A stretch of 64,000 nucleotides of DNA from Prevotella sp. HUN102 (GTDB lineage Bacteria; Bacteroidota; Bacteroidia; Bacteroidales; Bacteroidaceae), in assembly GCF_000688375.1 (NCBI RefSeq), contig NZ_JIAF01000004.1:186001-250000 (forward strand). Direction: 5' to 3'. Each line of letters starts with the position of its first letter. Within the stretch, counting starts at the first letter, position 1. Below, one piece after another: positions 37,704-45,986 of this stretch. The position numbers and the translations under genes are program-made. The notes under the pieces were generated by a model. It did not search any database. It was not told the origin of the DNA and was given only the letters and a program-made list of their open reading frames with translations.

Positions 37704-38711
37704 TTATTTGTTAGCTTTGGCTGCAATGGCTTCTCTGATGAGTCCTTCTATTTCTTCTGTCAGTTCGGGATTGTCCTTCAGCATCGTCTTGGTGGCGTCG
37801 CGCCCCTGTGCGAGTTTCGTGCCGTTGTAGCTGAACCAACTGCCACTCTTCTGAATGATATTGTATTCAACACCGAGATCGAGGATTTCGCCAATCTTTG
37901 AGATGCCTTCTCCGAAAGTGATTTCAAACTCAACCTTACGGAATGGAGGTGCCACTTTGTTCTTCACAACCTTCACACGCACCTGATTACCTATGACGTT
38001 GTCGCCGTCCTTGATTGACGTAACGCGACGGATATCAAGACGTACTGAGCTGTAGAACTTCAGGGCGTTACCACCGGTCGTTGTTTCAGGATTGCCGAAC
38101 ATCACGCCGATTTTCTCGCGCAGCTGATTGATGAAGATGCAGCAGGTGTTTGTCTTGGCAATGGTTGAAGTCAGCTTGCGCAAGGCCTGACTCATCAGAC
38201 GCGCCTGAAGTCCCACCACGTTGTCGCCCATATCGCCTTCGATTTCCTTCTTTGGCGTAAGGGCTGCCACGGAGTCTACCACCAGAATATCGATTGCCGA
38301 GGAGCGAATCAACTGATCGGCAATTTCCAACGCCTGTTCGCCGTTGTCGGGTTGTGAAATCCAGAGGTTGTCTACATCCACGCCCAGTTTCTGCGCATAG
38401 AATCGGTCGAAGGCGTGCTCTGCATCGATGAATGCGGCAATGCCGCCTGCTTTCTGTGCTTCGGCTATGGCGTGGATAGCCAGCGTGGTCTTACCGGAAC
38501 TTTCCGGTCCGTAGATTTCTATGATTCTTCCACGCGGATAACCGCCTACGCCGAGTGCAAGGTCGAGCTGAATACTGCCCGACGGTATCACTTCCACATT
38601 TTCTATCTGCTCGTCGCCCATTCTCATAATGGAGCCCTTGCCGAAATCTTTTTCTATCTTGGACATTGCAGCCTGCAAGGCTTTCAATTTCCCTTCGTTT
38701 GTTTCTGCCAT
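37704..38711 (-). CDS. recA: Recombinase A
   Basis: Forms filaments on single-stranded DNA for homologous recombination and SOS co-protease activity. The 335 residues show Walker [10 protein letters not shown] (about 69-77), [11 protein letters not shown], the Walker B region [20 protein letters not shown], loop L1/L2 sequences [15 protein letters not shown] and [20 protein letters not shown], all standard. The C-terminal tail is short. It is the last gene of a probable minus-strand operon whose immediate neighbour is a DUF2185 gene 18 bases upstream. Confidence 0.98.
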   Translation of the reverse strand: MAETNEGKLKALQAAMSKIEKDFGKGSIMRMGDEQIENVEVIPSGSIQLDLALGVGGYPRGRIIEIYGPESSGKTTLAIHAIAEAQKAGGIAAFIDAEHAFDRFYAQKLGVDVDNLWISQPDNGEQALEIADQLIRSSAIDILVVDSVAALTPKKEIEGDMGDNVVGLQARLMSQALRKLTSTIAKTNTCCIFINQLREKIGVMFGNPETTTGGNALKFYSSVRLDIRRVTSIKDGDNVIGNQVRVKVVKNKVAPPFRKVEFEITFGEGISKIGEILDLGVEYNIIQKSGSWFSYNGTKLAQGRDATKTMLKDNPELTEEIEGLIREAIAAKANK

Positions 38712-38729
38712 TTTATTTTCTTTGTTGTT

Positions 38730-39092
38730 TTATTCGTCTTCAGGAATCTCCAAATCCTCTTCTTGGAACACTCCGCTTTCATCCCGATAATAAGCCGTTC
38801 CGTATGGAGCGTTGAGCAATGGTATGATTTCCATATCGTAGTTGGCGATGGTGTTGAGATTGTAAATCTCCATATTATCGGGATTGTCAAGATATTCATC
38901 ATCTTCTTCGCCTTCAAAGAAACGCCATCCACTATCAGGCACGTCCTCGTCAGGTTCTTCCCGATACATATAACCAACCTTGCAGCCATCAACGGTAATC
39001 CTGTCTGTTGCAAAACAGCCGTCAGCCTCTTCCCAGTCGGGAAGCAAATCCTTGATATCTTCCGGTTTCAACTTGAATTTCTTTTGTGCCAT
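38730..39092 (-). CDS. DUF2185 (Imm33-like) protein
   Basis: A 120-residue acidic cytosolic protein. It matches the DUF2185 pattern: GCFATDRITVDGCKVGYMYR (about 25-44), DSGWRFFEGEEDDEYLDNP (about 53-71), NLNTIANYDMEIIPLL, and APYGTAYYRDE. Members are also listed as Imm33 immunity proteins of polymorphic toxin systems, but no toxin gene is adjacent. The position 18 bases before recA suggests co-transcription with it. Function here is unknown. Confidence 0.8.
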   Translation of the reverse strand: MAQKKFKLKPEDIKDLLPDWEEADGCFATDRITVDGCKVGYMYREEPDEDVPDSGWRFFEGEEDDEYLDNPDNMEIYNLNTIANYDMEIIPLLNAPYGTAYYRDESGVFQEEDLEIPEDE

Positions 39093-39188
39093 TGCCTATT
39101 TATCGATGATAAAATGAGGTTATTAATTTTAGGTTGGTTCCTGTAAATCCACTCAATGTTTCAAGAACGACTTGACGGAACCCACCTT

Positions 39189-39509
39189 TTATTTATTCTT
39201 CGTCTTGCGCTTGGGATAAGGGAGCACGGCTTCCAATGCCTTTACCACATCTACGGCGTGCTGTTGCTTTGACACGTCGAGCACATAATGTTCCTTTGCT
39301 CCCTCATACGGGCAGCCACATTCGGCTTCGTTCATCAGATGTTCAATCGCTTGATGCTTCTTTACATAAGCAATATCATCACAGACAATGACAACCGGTT
39401 TGTCATTGGCATAAATCATATAGTCGCCGAACATTTTCCGGTAACGTACTTCGCCGACTGATGCAATCTGCTGACAAATGAAGTCTATGAATTCTAATCT
39501 GCAAGCCAT
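39189..39509 (-). CDS. TfoX N-terminal domain protein
   Basis: A 106-residue single-domain protein matching the N-terminal half of TfoX/Sxy: LEFIDFICQQIASVGEVRYR, then KMFGDYMIYANDKPVVIVCD, and AYVKKHQA. In gammaproteobacteria TfoX activates competence genes, but stand-alone N domains in Bacteroidota have no proven role. It lies 19 bases after the upstream dehydrogenase gene. The Lys/Arg-rich C-terminus (YPKRKTKNK) may contact nucleic acid. Confidence 0.82.
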   Translation of the reverse strand: MACRLEFIDFICQQIASVGEVRYRKMFGDYMIYANDKPVVIVCDDIAYVKKHQAIEHLMNEAECGCPYEGAKEHYVLDVSKQQHAVDVVKALEAVLPYPKRKTKNK

Positions 39510-39528
39510 TTGTGTTGCTGCTGCGCTG

Positions 39529-40767
39529 TTACAATTCCAAATCTCCGCCGAACACCTCGTGCCAAGGCAATCCGTGCTTGTTGAGTTCTTCCATAAATGG
39601 ATCCGGGTCGAAATCCTCTACGTTCCATACGCCCGGCTTGCGCCAAAGTCCCTTGAAGAACATCATCGCACCGATCATTGCCGGCACACCGGTAGTATAG
39701 CTCACGCCCTGCATACCTGTTTCGTTATACGCTTCCTGATGCTTGCAGTTATTATAAACATAGTAGGTCTGCTCCTTGCCGTCCTTGATGCCACGGATAC
39801 GGCAGCCGATGGAAGTTTCGCCATCGTAGTTTTCGCCGAGATCCTGTGGATTTGGCAGCACAGCCTTGAGGAACTGCAACGGCACAATCTTCACTTTTGC
39901 AGTCTTTCCGCTGCCATCTGCCAATGGTGCCTCGTATTCAATCTCGTCGATACGGCTCATACCGAGGTTCTGAATGCAGTCAAGATAAGTCAGATACTGC
40001 TGACCGAATGTCATCCAGAAGCGCGCACGCTTGATGGTCGGGTAATTCTTAACCAGTGATTCCAGTTCTTCGTGGTGCATCAGATATGAATCTCGGGGAC
40101 CGATATTCGGATAAGTCAAGTCCTGATGCACAGCCAACGGCTCTGTTTCAATCCACTTGCCATCCTCATAATACAGTCCCTTCTGGGTAATTTCACGAAT
40201 ATTGATTTCAGGATTGAAGTTCGTGGCGAAAGCCTTGTGATGATTACCGGCATTGCAGTCTACAATATCCAGATAATGGATTTCATCGAAATGGTGCTTG
40301 GCTGCGTATGCCGTGTAAGCCTGTGAAACACCCGGGTCGAAACCACAGCCGAGAATGGCAGTCAGACCGGCCTTCTCGAACTTTTCCTTGTATGCCCACT
40401 GCCAACTGTATTCAAAGTGAGCCTCATCCTTCGGTTCGTAATTGGCCGTATCAAGATAATTGCAGCCACAGGCCAGACAAGCCTCCATAATAGTAAGGTC
40501 CTGATAGGGCAAAGCGAGGTTGATAACCAATTCAGGCTTGAATGCGTTGAACAACTCTTTCAACTGCTCCACATCGTCGGCATCTACCTGTGCCGTCTTG
40601 ATGTCGGCCTTGTATCCCTTATCGTGAATAGCCTTTACCAACTCGTCGCACTTTTCCTTGCGACGGCTTGCAATCATAAACTCTGTAAATACGTCCTGAT
40701 TCTGAACGATTTTGAATGCTGCAACGGTAGCTACGCCACCTGCACCAATCATCAAAACTTTTCCCAT
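39529..40767 (-). CDS. Saccharopine dehydrogenase family protein, probable carboxynorspermidine dehydrogenase
   Basis: A 412-residue NAD(P)-dependent enzyme. The Rossmann start is KVLMIGAGGVATVAAFKIVQ with GxGGVA at about 7-12. ASRRKEKCDEL, NLALPYQDLTIMEACLACGC, and LGCGFDPGVSQAY follow. The last two are characteristic of carboxynorspermidine/carboxyspermidine dehydrogenases, which form carboxypolyamines from aspartate semialdehyde and diamines for spermidine or norspermidine synthesis. No matching decarboxylase is in the window. Lysine-pathway saccharopine dehydrogenase is the alternative. Confidence 0.85.
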   Translation of the reverse strand: MGKVLMIGAGGVATVAAFKIVQNQDVFTEFMIASRRKEKCDELVKAIHDKGYKADIKTAQVDADDVEQLKELFNAFKPELVINLALPYQDLTIMEACLACGCNYLDTANYEPKDEAHFEYSWQWAYKEKFEKAGLTAILGCGFDPGVSQAYTAYAAKHHFDEIHYLDIVDCNAGNHHKAFATNFNPEINIREITQKGLYYEDGKWIETEPLAVHQDLTYPNIGPRDSYLMHHEELESLVKNYPTIKRARFWMTFGQQYLTYLDCIQNLGMSRIDEIEYEAPLADGSGKTAKVKIVPLQFLKAVLPNPQDLGENYDGETSIGCRIRGIKDGKEQTYYVYNNCKHQEAYNETGMQGVSYTTGVPAMIGAMMFFKGLWRKPGVWNVEDFDPDPFMEELNKHGLPWHEVFGGDLEL

Positions 40768-40784
40768 AGTTACTTTATTCTTTT

Positions 40785-41375
40785 TTATCTTATTCTATTT
40801 TCTATCTCATCGCCCCTGATTCCCATCGCATTCATAATCGAATATCCGAGAATCTGCTGCTTGAAGTTGCCGCCTTCCATAGGCTGCATTGCAAACATCG
40901 TGATGTGCTTTTCCTCATCATCAACGTCGCGAAGGGCATTGCGAAGCGTGCCGTAGATGTTTCCGTCTTCTGCATTCGGAACAATCATAATGCGGCGCAC
41001 CTCCTTGTGGCTAAGTACAATCCTCAGGAAATCGAGCAGCACTTCGTCCTTTGCAGTTACCTCGCCTCCCGTAGCAATGGTGTTGATAATGAACTCGCCG
41101 AGCTTTTCATCCCTGAACGCCTGTTTGTCGAGTTCGCTCTCAAAGTTTGAAGGCACGAAATTATCGAATGCCTTCTTGTTCCTGTCGTGCAAAATCACTA
41201 CCTGTGTTTCGTGACTGCCCGGCTTCATACGGCCGTCAAGGGCTATGTTCACTATCCACTGACTCAAGTCTGCCTGTGGGATTCTCCTGTTCAGCATCCT
41301 TTCAAAGTTCACGATAAGGTTGAACGCCACGCCGTCGATGTAATCCCCATCCACGATGATGACACTCCCGCTCAT
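40785..41375 (-). CDS. Conserved protein of unknown function, first gene of the recA operon
   Basis: A 196-residue protein starting MSGSVIIVDGDYIDGVAFNL. I prefer the ATG at 41375 because the promoter puts the transcript start near 41405, where an in-frame upstream ATG lies; from that ATG it would be 206 residues. Pattern: IVDGD followed by alternating alpha/beta segments (TQVVILHDRNKKAFDNFVPS; RRIMIVPNAED), which suggests a nucleotide- or nuclease-type Rossmannoid fold. It ends HITMFAMQPMEGGNFKQQIL. I think this is a Bacteroidales-restricted family but cannot name it with certainty. The next gene lies 17 bases downstream. Confidence 0.7.
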   Translation of the reverse strand: MSGSVIIVDGDYIDGVAFNLIVNFERMLNRRIPQADLSQWIVNIALDGRMKPGSHETQVVILHDRNKKAFDNFVPSNFESELDKQAFRDEKLGEFIINTIATGGEVTAKDEVLLDFLRIVLSHKEVRRIMIVPNAEDGNIYGTLRNALRDVDDEEKHITMFAMQPMEGGNFKQQILGYSIMNAMGIRGDEIENRIR

Positions 41376-41410
41376 TTTTATGTTCTGCGAATCTTGTAAA
41401 TTCATAGCTA

Positions 41411-41441
41411 CAAAGATACATCAAAACAGGGGAAGAACAAA
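41411..41441 (-). promoter_or_regulatory. Promoter of the five-gene operon ending in recA
   Basis: On the minus strand TTTG (41438-41441), 19 bases, TATCTTTG (41411-41418): a full consensus match. Confidence 0.75.
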
Positions 41442-41561
41442 ATTATTAATTCATAATTATTCTTACCTCAAAGAAGAAAGCCTATAAAGCCCTCTGTCAG
41501 ATTATCCTTTTCGACTATCCTCCTGAACATTAAAATTGATTTCCTTTTCCTTGCAAACCCG

Positions 41562-41692
41562 TTCACTTGTTTCCTCGTCCACTTGTCTTCTCGTCCACTT
41601 GTCTTCTCGTCCACTTGTCTTCTCGTCCACTTGTCTTCTTGTCCACTTGTCTTCTTGTCCACTTGTTTTCTTGTCTCCTTGTCCACTTTAAA
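41562..41692. repeat. Minisatellite, 16-bp unit, about 8 copies
   Basis: Tandem CTTGTCTTCTCGTCCA-type units (16 bases), with variants CTTGTTTCCTCGTCCA, CTTGTCTTCTTGTCCA and CTTGTTTTCTTGTCTC. There are no spacers, so it is not CRISPR. The unit is not a multiple of three, so a frame across it on the minus strand cycles through all frames and is unlikely to be selected as protein. Confidence 0.9.
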
Positions 41693-41696
41693 ATAA

Positions 41697-41755
41697 GGTA
41701 TATACATTTCTCCAAAAAGGTATATACGTTTCGACCAAAAGGTATATACCTTTTT
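41697..41755. repeat. Second tandem repeat, 22-bp unit, about 2.7 copies
   Basis: GGTATATACATTTCTCC..., GGTATATACGTTTCGACC... and GGTATATACC start at 41697, 41719 and 41741, exactly 22 bases apart. Directly adjacent to the 16-bp minisatellite. The rest of the gap to 41925 is A+T rich with no other recognised feature. Confidence 0.85.
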
Positions 41756-41925
41756 TTCACGCCCAAAGTACATTTTGCAATATATTGATAATCAGCATAT
41801 TGTAAAAGTACTGAAAAATGCTTTGTGCCGGACTTCGGTAAGCAGTCGGCTGCAAATAGCCCTGTAAAGAAAATAATAATACTGAAGAGGCGTTTATTTT
41901 AAAACTACAATAATATAATATCGCT

Positions 41926-43542
41926 ATGAGAGGAATTTTATTATCGGTGCTGATGCTGCTCGCGATCAATGCTGCCGGACAAACAGTTAGAAGCGTGGAG
42001 ATTCATAACGCCGTGGTAGAACAGAGTAAAAAGTACAGAAACGGCAACAAATATCAAAAAGACTTTCTGCTTTTCACCGATGCCTTGCGCACCACCCACC
42101 CTGCCTTCTGCAAGCAACTTTCGGATCCGTTCAGCATAGACAGTATGGAAAGCGTGGGCTACAAGCAACTGAAGCGATGCAAGGACGAGCAGGATTTTAA
42201 ACTCTATCTGCAACGCCAGATTTCAATCCTCCACGACGGGCATTCGAGCATCAACCTGAACCTGTCCACGCCCAACGACCTTTATTATATGTTCAACCTG
42301 AGCTATACCGGCGACGGATATATATTGAGAGGCGTGGATAAGGATTTCAAGGATGCGCTCGGGAAGAAAGTAGAAAAAATCAACGGCGTCAGCGCAGAAG
42401 ATTTCATCCGTCAGTTCTCCCAATATATCAGCGGCGACAATGAAGTGGCACTGCGGGGCACGATTATGGGTTCACAACTGCAAAACCATTTCTCATTAGT
42501 AAAACATCTGCCCTGCAACCGTCCCGACTCACTTCTTGCACTGACTATGAGCGACGGCTCTGTGGTAAAGTTGCGTCCCATCGTTCCCGACAGGTCAAGG
42601 ATGGAAGTTCTGAAACCTGCCGGCGACACTTCGACCTCCGTCCACGTCCGCGAAAGGCACAATGTTCCTTTCTTCTACAAGATTGACGACGACCACGGCA
42701 TTGCCTATCTGCAATTCAATGCGTGCGAAGACCGATACACACAAAACTGGATGATGGAGCAGCGGGGAATAAAACTCACGGAAGAGCAGCAGCAAATGCT
42801 GAACTCCATTCCTTTTTTCCACGAGACCTTGCGCAAGATGTTCTCGGAAATAGAAAACAGGAAAATCAAGACGCTCGTTATCGACGTGAGACAAAACGGC
42901 GGCGGCAACAGTCTGCTGTGTACGGAACTGATGAGCTGGCTCTATCCTGTGGTCAGAAAAGGCATCTCCAATCCCGATTATATGACGGTATCTTCCAACA
43001 TTCGTTTTTCTCCCCTGTATGAACTGTTCTACCCTGAATATTCCAAGCAGACGGAAGATTTGTGCCGTCAGCAGAATGGGGGCGCAATAGATTATGCAAC
43101 GCTTTACGACAGCCGGCTGAGACCATTTGACACAGAAAAAGCCAATGCCGACAGCAATGACGGCATCGACAAATCCATATTCCATCTGCTCAACTGCAAT
43201 GAAGACAGTATATTCAAAGGCAACGTGATATTCATACAGGATGAACATACATTCAGTAGTGCCGCTATGCTTGTCTTGGAAGCAAGCGACAACCATATCG
43301 GGCAGGTCATCGGAGGAGAGAGCTGCTACAACACGTCCAATTACGGCGACATCCTTATATGGCAACTGCCAAATACCAAAGTCGAGGGTACCATTTCCCA
43401 TAAAATGTTTCTGCGTCCCGACATCAGCCGACTGAAAGAGAAACACTTCGCTCCCCACAAAATCATCATTCCGACTATGGCAGACTTGCTTTCGGGCAAT
43501 GACCCTTGTTGGGAATGGATTGTCAGGCACTACAAAAAATAG
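41926..43542 (+). CDS. Secreted S41-family peptidase
   Basis: A 538-residue exported serine protease of the C-terminal-processing/tricorn core type. Signal peptide MRGILLSVLMLLAINAAGQ. The N-terminal helical domain has LLFTDALRTTHPAF and HDGHSSINLNL. A degenerate PDZ-like segment (YILRGVDKDFKDALGKKVEK, INGVSAEDFIRQFSQ) follows. The S41 core has KTLVIDVRQNGGGNSLLCTE and GNVIFIQDEHTFSSAAMLVL, where the FSS serine is the probable nucleophile. It ends with GGESCYNTSNYGD and a C-terminal helical part. Periplasmic or surface; substrate unknown. No clear promoter consensus is visible; the tandem repeats lie upstream. Confidence 0.87.
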   Translation: MRGILLSVLMLLAINAAGQTVRSVEIHNAVVEQSKKYRNGNKYQKDFLLFTDALRTTHPAFCKQLSDPFSIDSMESVGYKQLKRCKDEQDFKLYLQRQISILHDGHSSINLNLSTPNDLYYMFNLSYTGDGYILRGVDKDFKDALGKKVEKINGVSAEDFIRQFSQYISGDNEVALRGTIMGSQLQNHFSLVKHLPCNRPDSLLALTMSDGSVVKLRPIVPDRSRMEVLKPAGDTSTSVHVRERHNVPFFYKIDDDHGIAYLQFNACEDRYTQNWMMEQRGIKLTEEQQQMLNSIPFFHETLRKMFSEIENRKIKTLVIDVRQNGGGNSLLCTELMSWLYPVVRKGISNPDYMTVSSNIRFSPLYELFYPEYSKQTEDLCRQQNGGAIDYATLYDSRLRPFDTEKANADSNDGIDKSIFHLLNCNEDSIFKGNVIFIQDEHTFSSAAMLVLEASDNHIGQVIGGESCYNTSNYGDILIWQLPNTKVEGTISHKMFLRPDISRLKEKHFAPHKIIIPTMADLLSGNDPCWEWIVRHYKK

Positions 43543-43587
43543 TCCCACGGCAAATGGCAGATGAACTTATGTCGCACATTTCGTAAG

Positions 43588-43715
43588 TGGCTGAAAATCA
43601 AACTACAAATATTCCAATTCCAAACGTGCGAAGAATGCAGTCCATTCTTCGCACGTTTGCATTGTATTCTTGCGAAGAATGGAACGCATTCTTCGGTCAG
43701 TTGCAAATCGGGTAT
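43588..43715 (+). repeat. Palindromic intergenic repeat, copy 7 (best preserved)
   Basis: Left edge CGTAAGTGGCTGAAAATCAA (43582-43601). Then the perfect 17-bp palindrome CAAACGTGCGAAGAATG (43621-43637), loop CAGTC, CATTCTTCGCACGTTTG (43643-43659). Then the small hairpin ATTCTTGCGAAGAAT and the right edge CATTCTTCGGTCAGTTGCAA (43687-43706). This copy defines the family. It lies between the convergent S41 gene and cysK. Confidence 0.85.
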
Positions 43716-43793
43716 TCATCGGTCGGCGGCAACAGTCGTTCTGCTGAACCGATGATGCTGTTTTTTCACACCATCTTTCTTTTATCCTCCGGC

Positions 43794-44741
43794 TTACAAT
43801 GGATATTCATCGAAAGCATAGAGTACGGTGGAGAGATAGCGTTCGCCGGTATCGGGAAGCATAACAACGATGCGCTTGCCCTTGTTCTCAGGACGCTTGG
43901 CAATCTCCACAGCCGCAAAGACAGCGGCACCCGACGATATTCCCACGAGAAGACCCTCCTGTTGGGCAAGCTCCCGACCGAAAAGGACAGCCTGATCGTT
44001 TTCCACTTGGAACACTTCATCTATCACCTTGCCGTCATAGGTCTTCGGAATGAAGCCTGCACCGATGCCCTGAATCTTGTGAGCACCACTCTCTCCACCA
44101 CTCAATACGGGCGAAGAAGAAGGTTCTACGGCGATAATCTTCACTTCGGGATTCTTTTCCTTGAGGTATTTTCCGATACCGCTGACCGTGCCGCCCGTGC
44201 CGACGCCTGCCACGAAGATGTCTACCTGTCCGTCGGTGTCGCGCCAGATTTCCGGACCTGTGGTCAGATAGTGCTTCTCCGGGTTGGCTTCGTTCTCGAA
44301 CTGTTGCAGGATGATGCTTCCGGGAATGGAATCGCGCAGTTCCTCGGCAGTCTTGATAGCCCCTTTCATTCCGTCCCGTCCGTCCGTCAGCTTCACGGTG
44401 GCACCGTAGGCCTTTACCAGATTGCGACGTTCAATGCTCATAGTCTCGGGCATTGTGAGGATGAGCTTGTAGCCCTTCACGGCTGCAACGAGTGCAAGCC
44501 CCACACCGGTGTTTCCACTCGTTGGCTCAATGATGGTTGCGCCCGGCTTCAGAAGTTCCCGTTTCTCCGCATCTTCAATCATCGCGAAAGCCACACGGTC
44601 CTTCACGCTGCCGCCGGGATTGAAATATTCCACCTTTGCAATGATGGGCGTGTCGAGTCCTTTCTCTTCCGAGAATTTGTTGAGTGCGAGCAACGGCGTG
44701 TTGCCGATAAGCTCCGTGAGTTTGTTTGCTATATTTGCCAT
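43794..44741 (-). CDS. cysK: Cysteine synthase A (O-acetylserine sulfhydrylase)
   Basis: PLP enzyme that makes cysteine from O-acetylserine and sulfide. I start at 44741 ([20 protein letters not shown]), giving 315 residues, the normal length. The PLP lysine is in [11 protein letters not shown] (about 38-48), the cofactor-phosphate loops are [12 protein letters not shown] and [15 protein letters not shown], and the C-terminal [10 protein letters not shown] is typical. Own promoter at 44888-44918, leader of about 145 bases with a CTCCC/GGGAG patch. Confidence 0.96.
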   Translation of the reverse strand: MANIANKLTELIGNTPLLALNKFSEEKGLDTPIIAKVEYFNPGGSVKDRVAFAMIEDAEKRELLKPGATIIEPTSGNTGVGLALVAAVKGYKLILTMPETMSIERRNLVKAYGATVKLTDGRDGMKGAIKTAEELRDSIPGSIILQQFENEANPEKHYLTTGPEIWRDTDGQVDIFVAGVGTGGTVSGIGKYLKEKNPEVKIIAVEPSSSPVLSGGESGAHKIQGIGAGFIPKTYDGKVIDEVFQVENDQAVLFGRELAQQEGLLVGISSGAAVFAAVEIAKRPENKGKRIVVMLPDTGERYLSTVLYAFDEYPL

Positions 44742-44887
44742 AATGATAAATACCCACCTCCAACTCCCCAAAGAGGGAAAGTCGGACACGTAAAGCGGGA
44801 TTTCTGTTTGATGTATTATACTTCTGTTATTTCATTTCTCTGAACTTTCACCTAAGTCTATCGACCGTCGGGTCTTGTTTACGGTTG

Positions 44888-44918
44888 CAAAGATACGGAG
44901 AATCCTTGTGGCGGACAA
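44888..44918 (-). promoter_or_regulatory. Promoter of cysK
   Basis: On the minus strand TTG (44916-44918), 20 bases, TATCTTTG (44888-44895). The remaining divergent gap (44919-45146) has TATATTTG at 45005-45012 as a candidate -7 box for the ATPase gene, without a clear -33 element. Confidence 0.7.
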
Positions 44919-45146
44919 TACTCCTTTTGTGCTATATTGCCTACCACGATTATGGTATTTGAGTTAAAAAGACAGAAAAATGTAGGGAATTGAGAGTAAA
45001 TAAGTATATTTGTAGGAAATAAAGCAGCCCGAATCTCTTTCCGGGACAAAGGGAATGCCTTTGCAGACAAACAGGCTGGAAGTGCATTGACGTGTGTCGG
45101 GCAATGTCTTTTACCTTCTTTATATTACCTTTTACGTTTCAACGCT

Positions 45147-45965
45147 ATGCAGAAATATGCCGATTACATAGAAGAGATTGAGATTGATTCCCTCTGGGGT
45201 GGCAAGAAACACATCAGATGGACGTTGGACCGACAGGTGAATATCCTGAGCGGTATCAACGGCGTGGGCAAGAGCACCATCCTGAACAAGGTGGTCAAGG
45301 GGCTGACGCAGGGAGGAGAGTTCCCCAGCCATTTGCTCAAGGGCGTGCATCTGAAGGTTTATCCGGAGGATGCGAAATGGATCAGGTTCGACATTATCCG
45401 TTCCTTCGACCGTCCGCTGATGAATATGGAGAGCATCAGCAAGGTGGACCTGAACCTTGCCACCGAGTTGGACTGGCAGCTTTTTCAGCTCCAGCGCAAG
45501 TATCTGGACTATCAGGTGAATATCGGCAACCGGATTATCGAGGTGCTCCAAAGCGGCGATGCCGATGCAGCCGGCAAAGCACAGGCCATTTCGGCACCAA
45601 AGAAACGCTTTCAGGACATCGTGGACGAACTGTTTGCCGAAACCGGCAAGCAGATTGTGCGCTCGGAAAACGAGATATGCTTCTCGCAGATTGGCGAGAC
45701 TCTGTATCCATATCAGCTCTCGAGCGGCGAAAAACAGATGCTCGCCATACTGCTGACGGTGCTCGTGGAAGACAATCAGCAGTACGTACTCTTTATGGAC
45801 GAACCCGAAGTGAGCCTGCACGTGGACTGGCAGAAACGGCTGATAGACCTGATTCTCGACCTGAACCCGAACGTTCAGATTATTCTCACCACGCACAGCC
45901 CTGCCGTCATAATGAACGGATGGATGGACAAGGTAACGGAGGTAACGGAAATTACCGAGGACTAA
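45147..45965 (+). CDS. AAA-family ATPase, probable first subunit of a PARIS/OLD-like defence pair
   Basis: A 272-residue ABC/SMC-like ATPase of the AAA_15/AAA_21 class. I start at 45147 (MQKYADYIEEIEIDSLWGGK). Walker A GINGVGKST is at 36-44, the ABC-like signature LSSGEKQML at about 190-198, Walker B YVLFMDEPEVSLH at about 213-225, and the switch His in ILTTHSPAVIM near 250-260. There are no transmembrane segments. The next gene starts 21 bases later and encodes a DUF4435/Toprim protein. An ATPase with such a partner is the makeup of AriA-AriB (PARIS), and OLD nucleases fuse the two activities. A role in phage defence is inferred. Confidence 0.8.
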   Translation: MQKYADYIEEIEIDSLWGGKKHIRWTLDRQVNILSGINGVGKSTILNKVVKGLTQGGEFPSHLLKGVHLKVYPEDAKWIRFDIIRSFDRPLMNMESISKVDLNLATELDWQLFQLQRKYLDYQVNIGNRIIEVLQSGDADAAGKAQAISAPKKRFQDIVDELFAETGKQIVRSENEICFSQIGETLYPYQLSSGEKQMLAILLTVLVEDNQQYVLFMDEPEVSLHVDWQKRLIDLILDLNPNVQIILTTHSPAVIMNGWMDKVTEVTEITED

Positions 45966-45986
45966 TACAGAAGAAGGAGGAAACGT

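Noticed and set aside
41562..41692. Possible CRISPR array
   Set aside because: Units of 16 bases are directly joined with no unique spacers and no cas genes are near; it is a simple minisatellite.
41468..41773. A Lys/Thr/Asp-rich protein encoded across the minisatellite
   Set aside because: The 16-bp unit shifts frame at every copy; the frames stay open only because the unit lacks stops.
43587..44843. A 418-residue open frame on the plus strand
   Set aside because: Antisense to cysK and starting inside a repeat copy.
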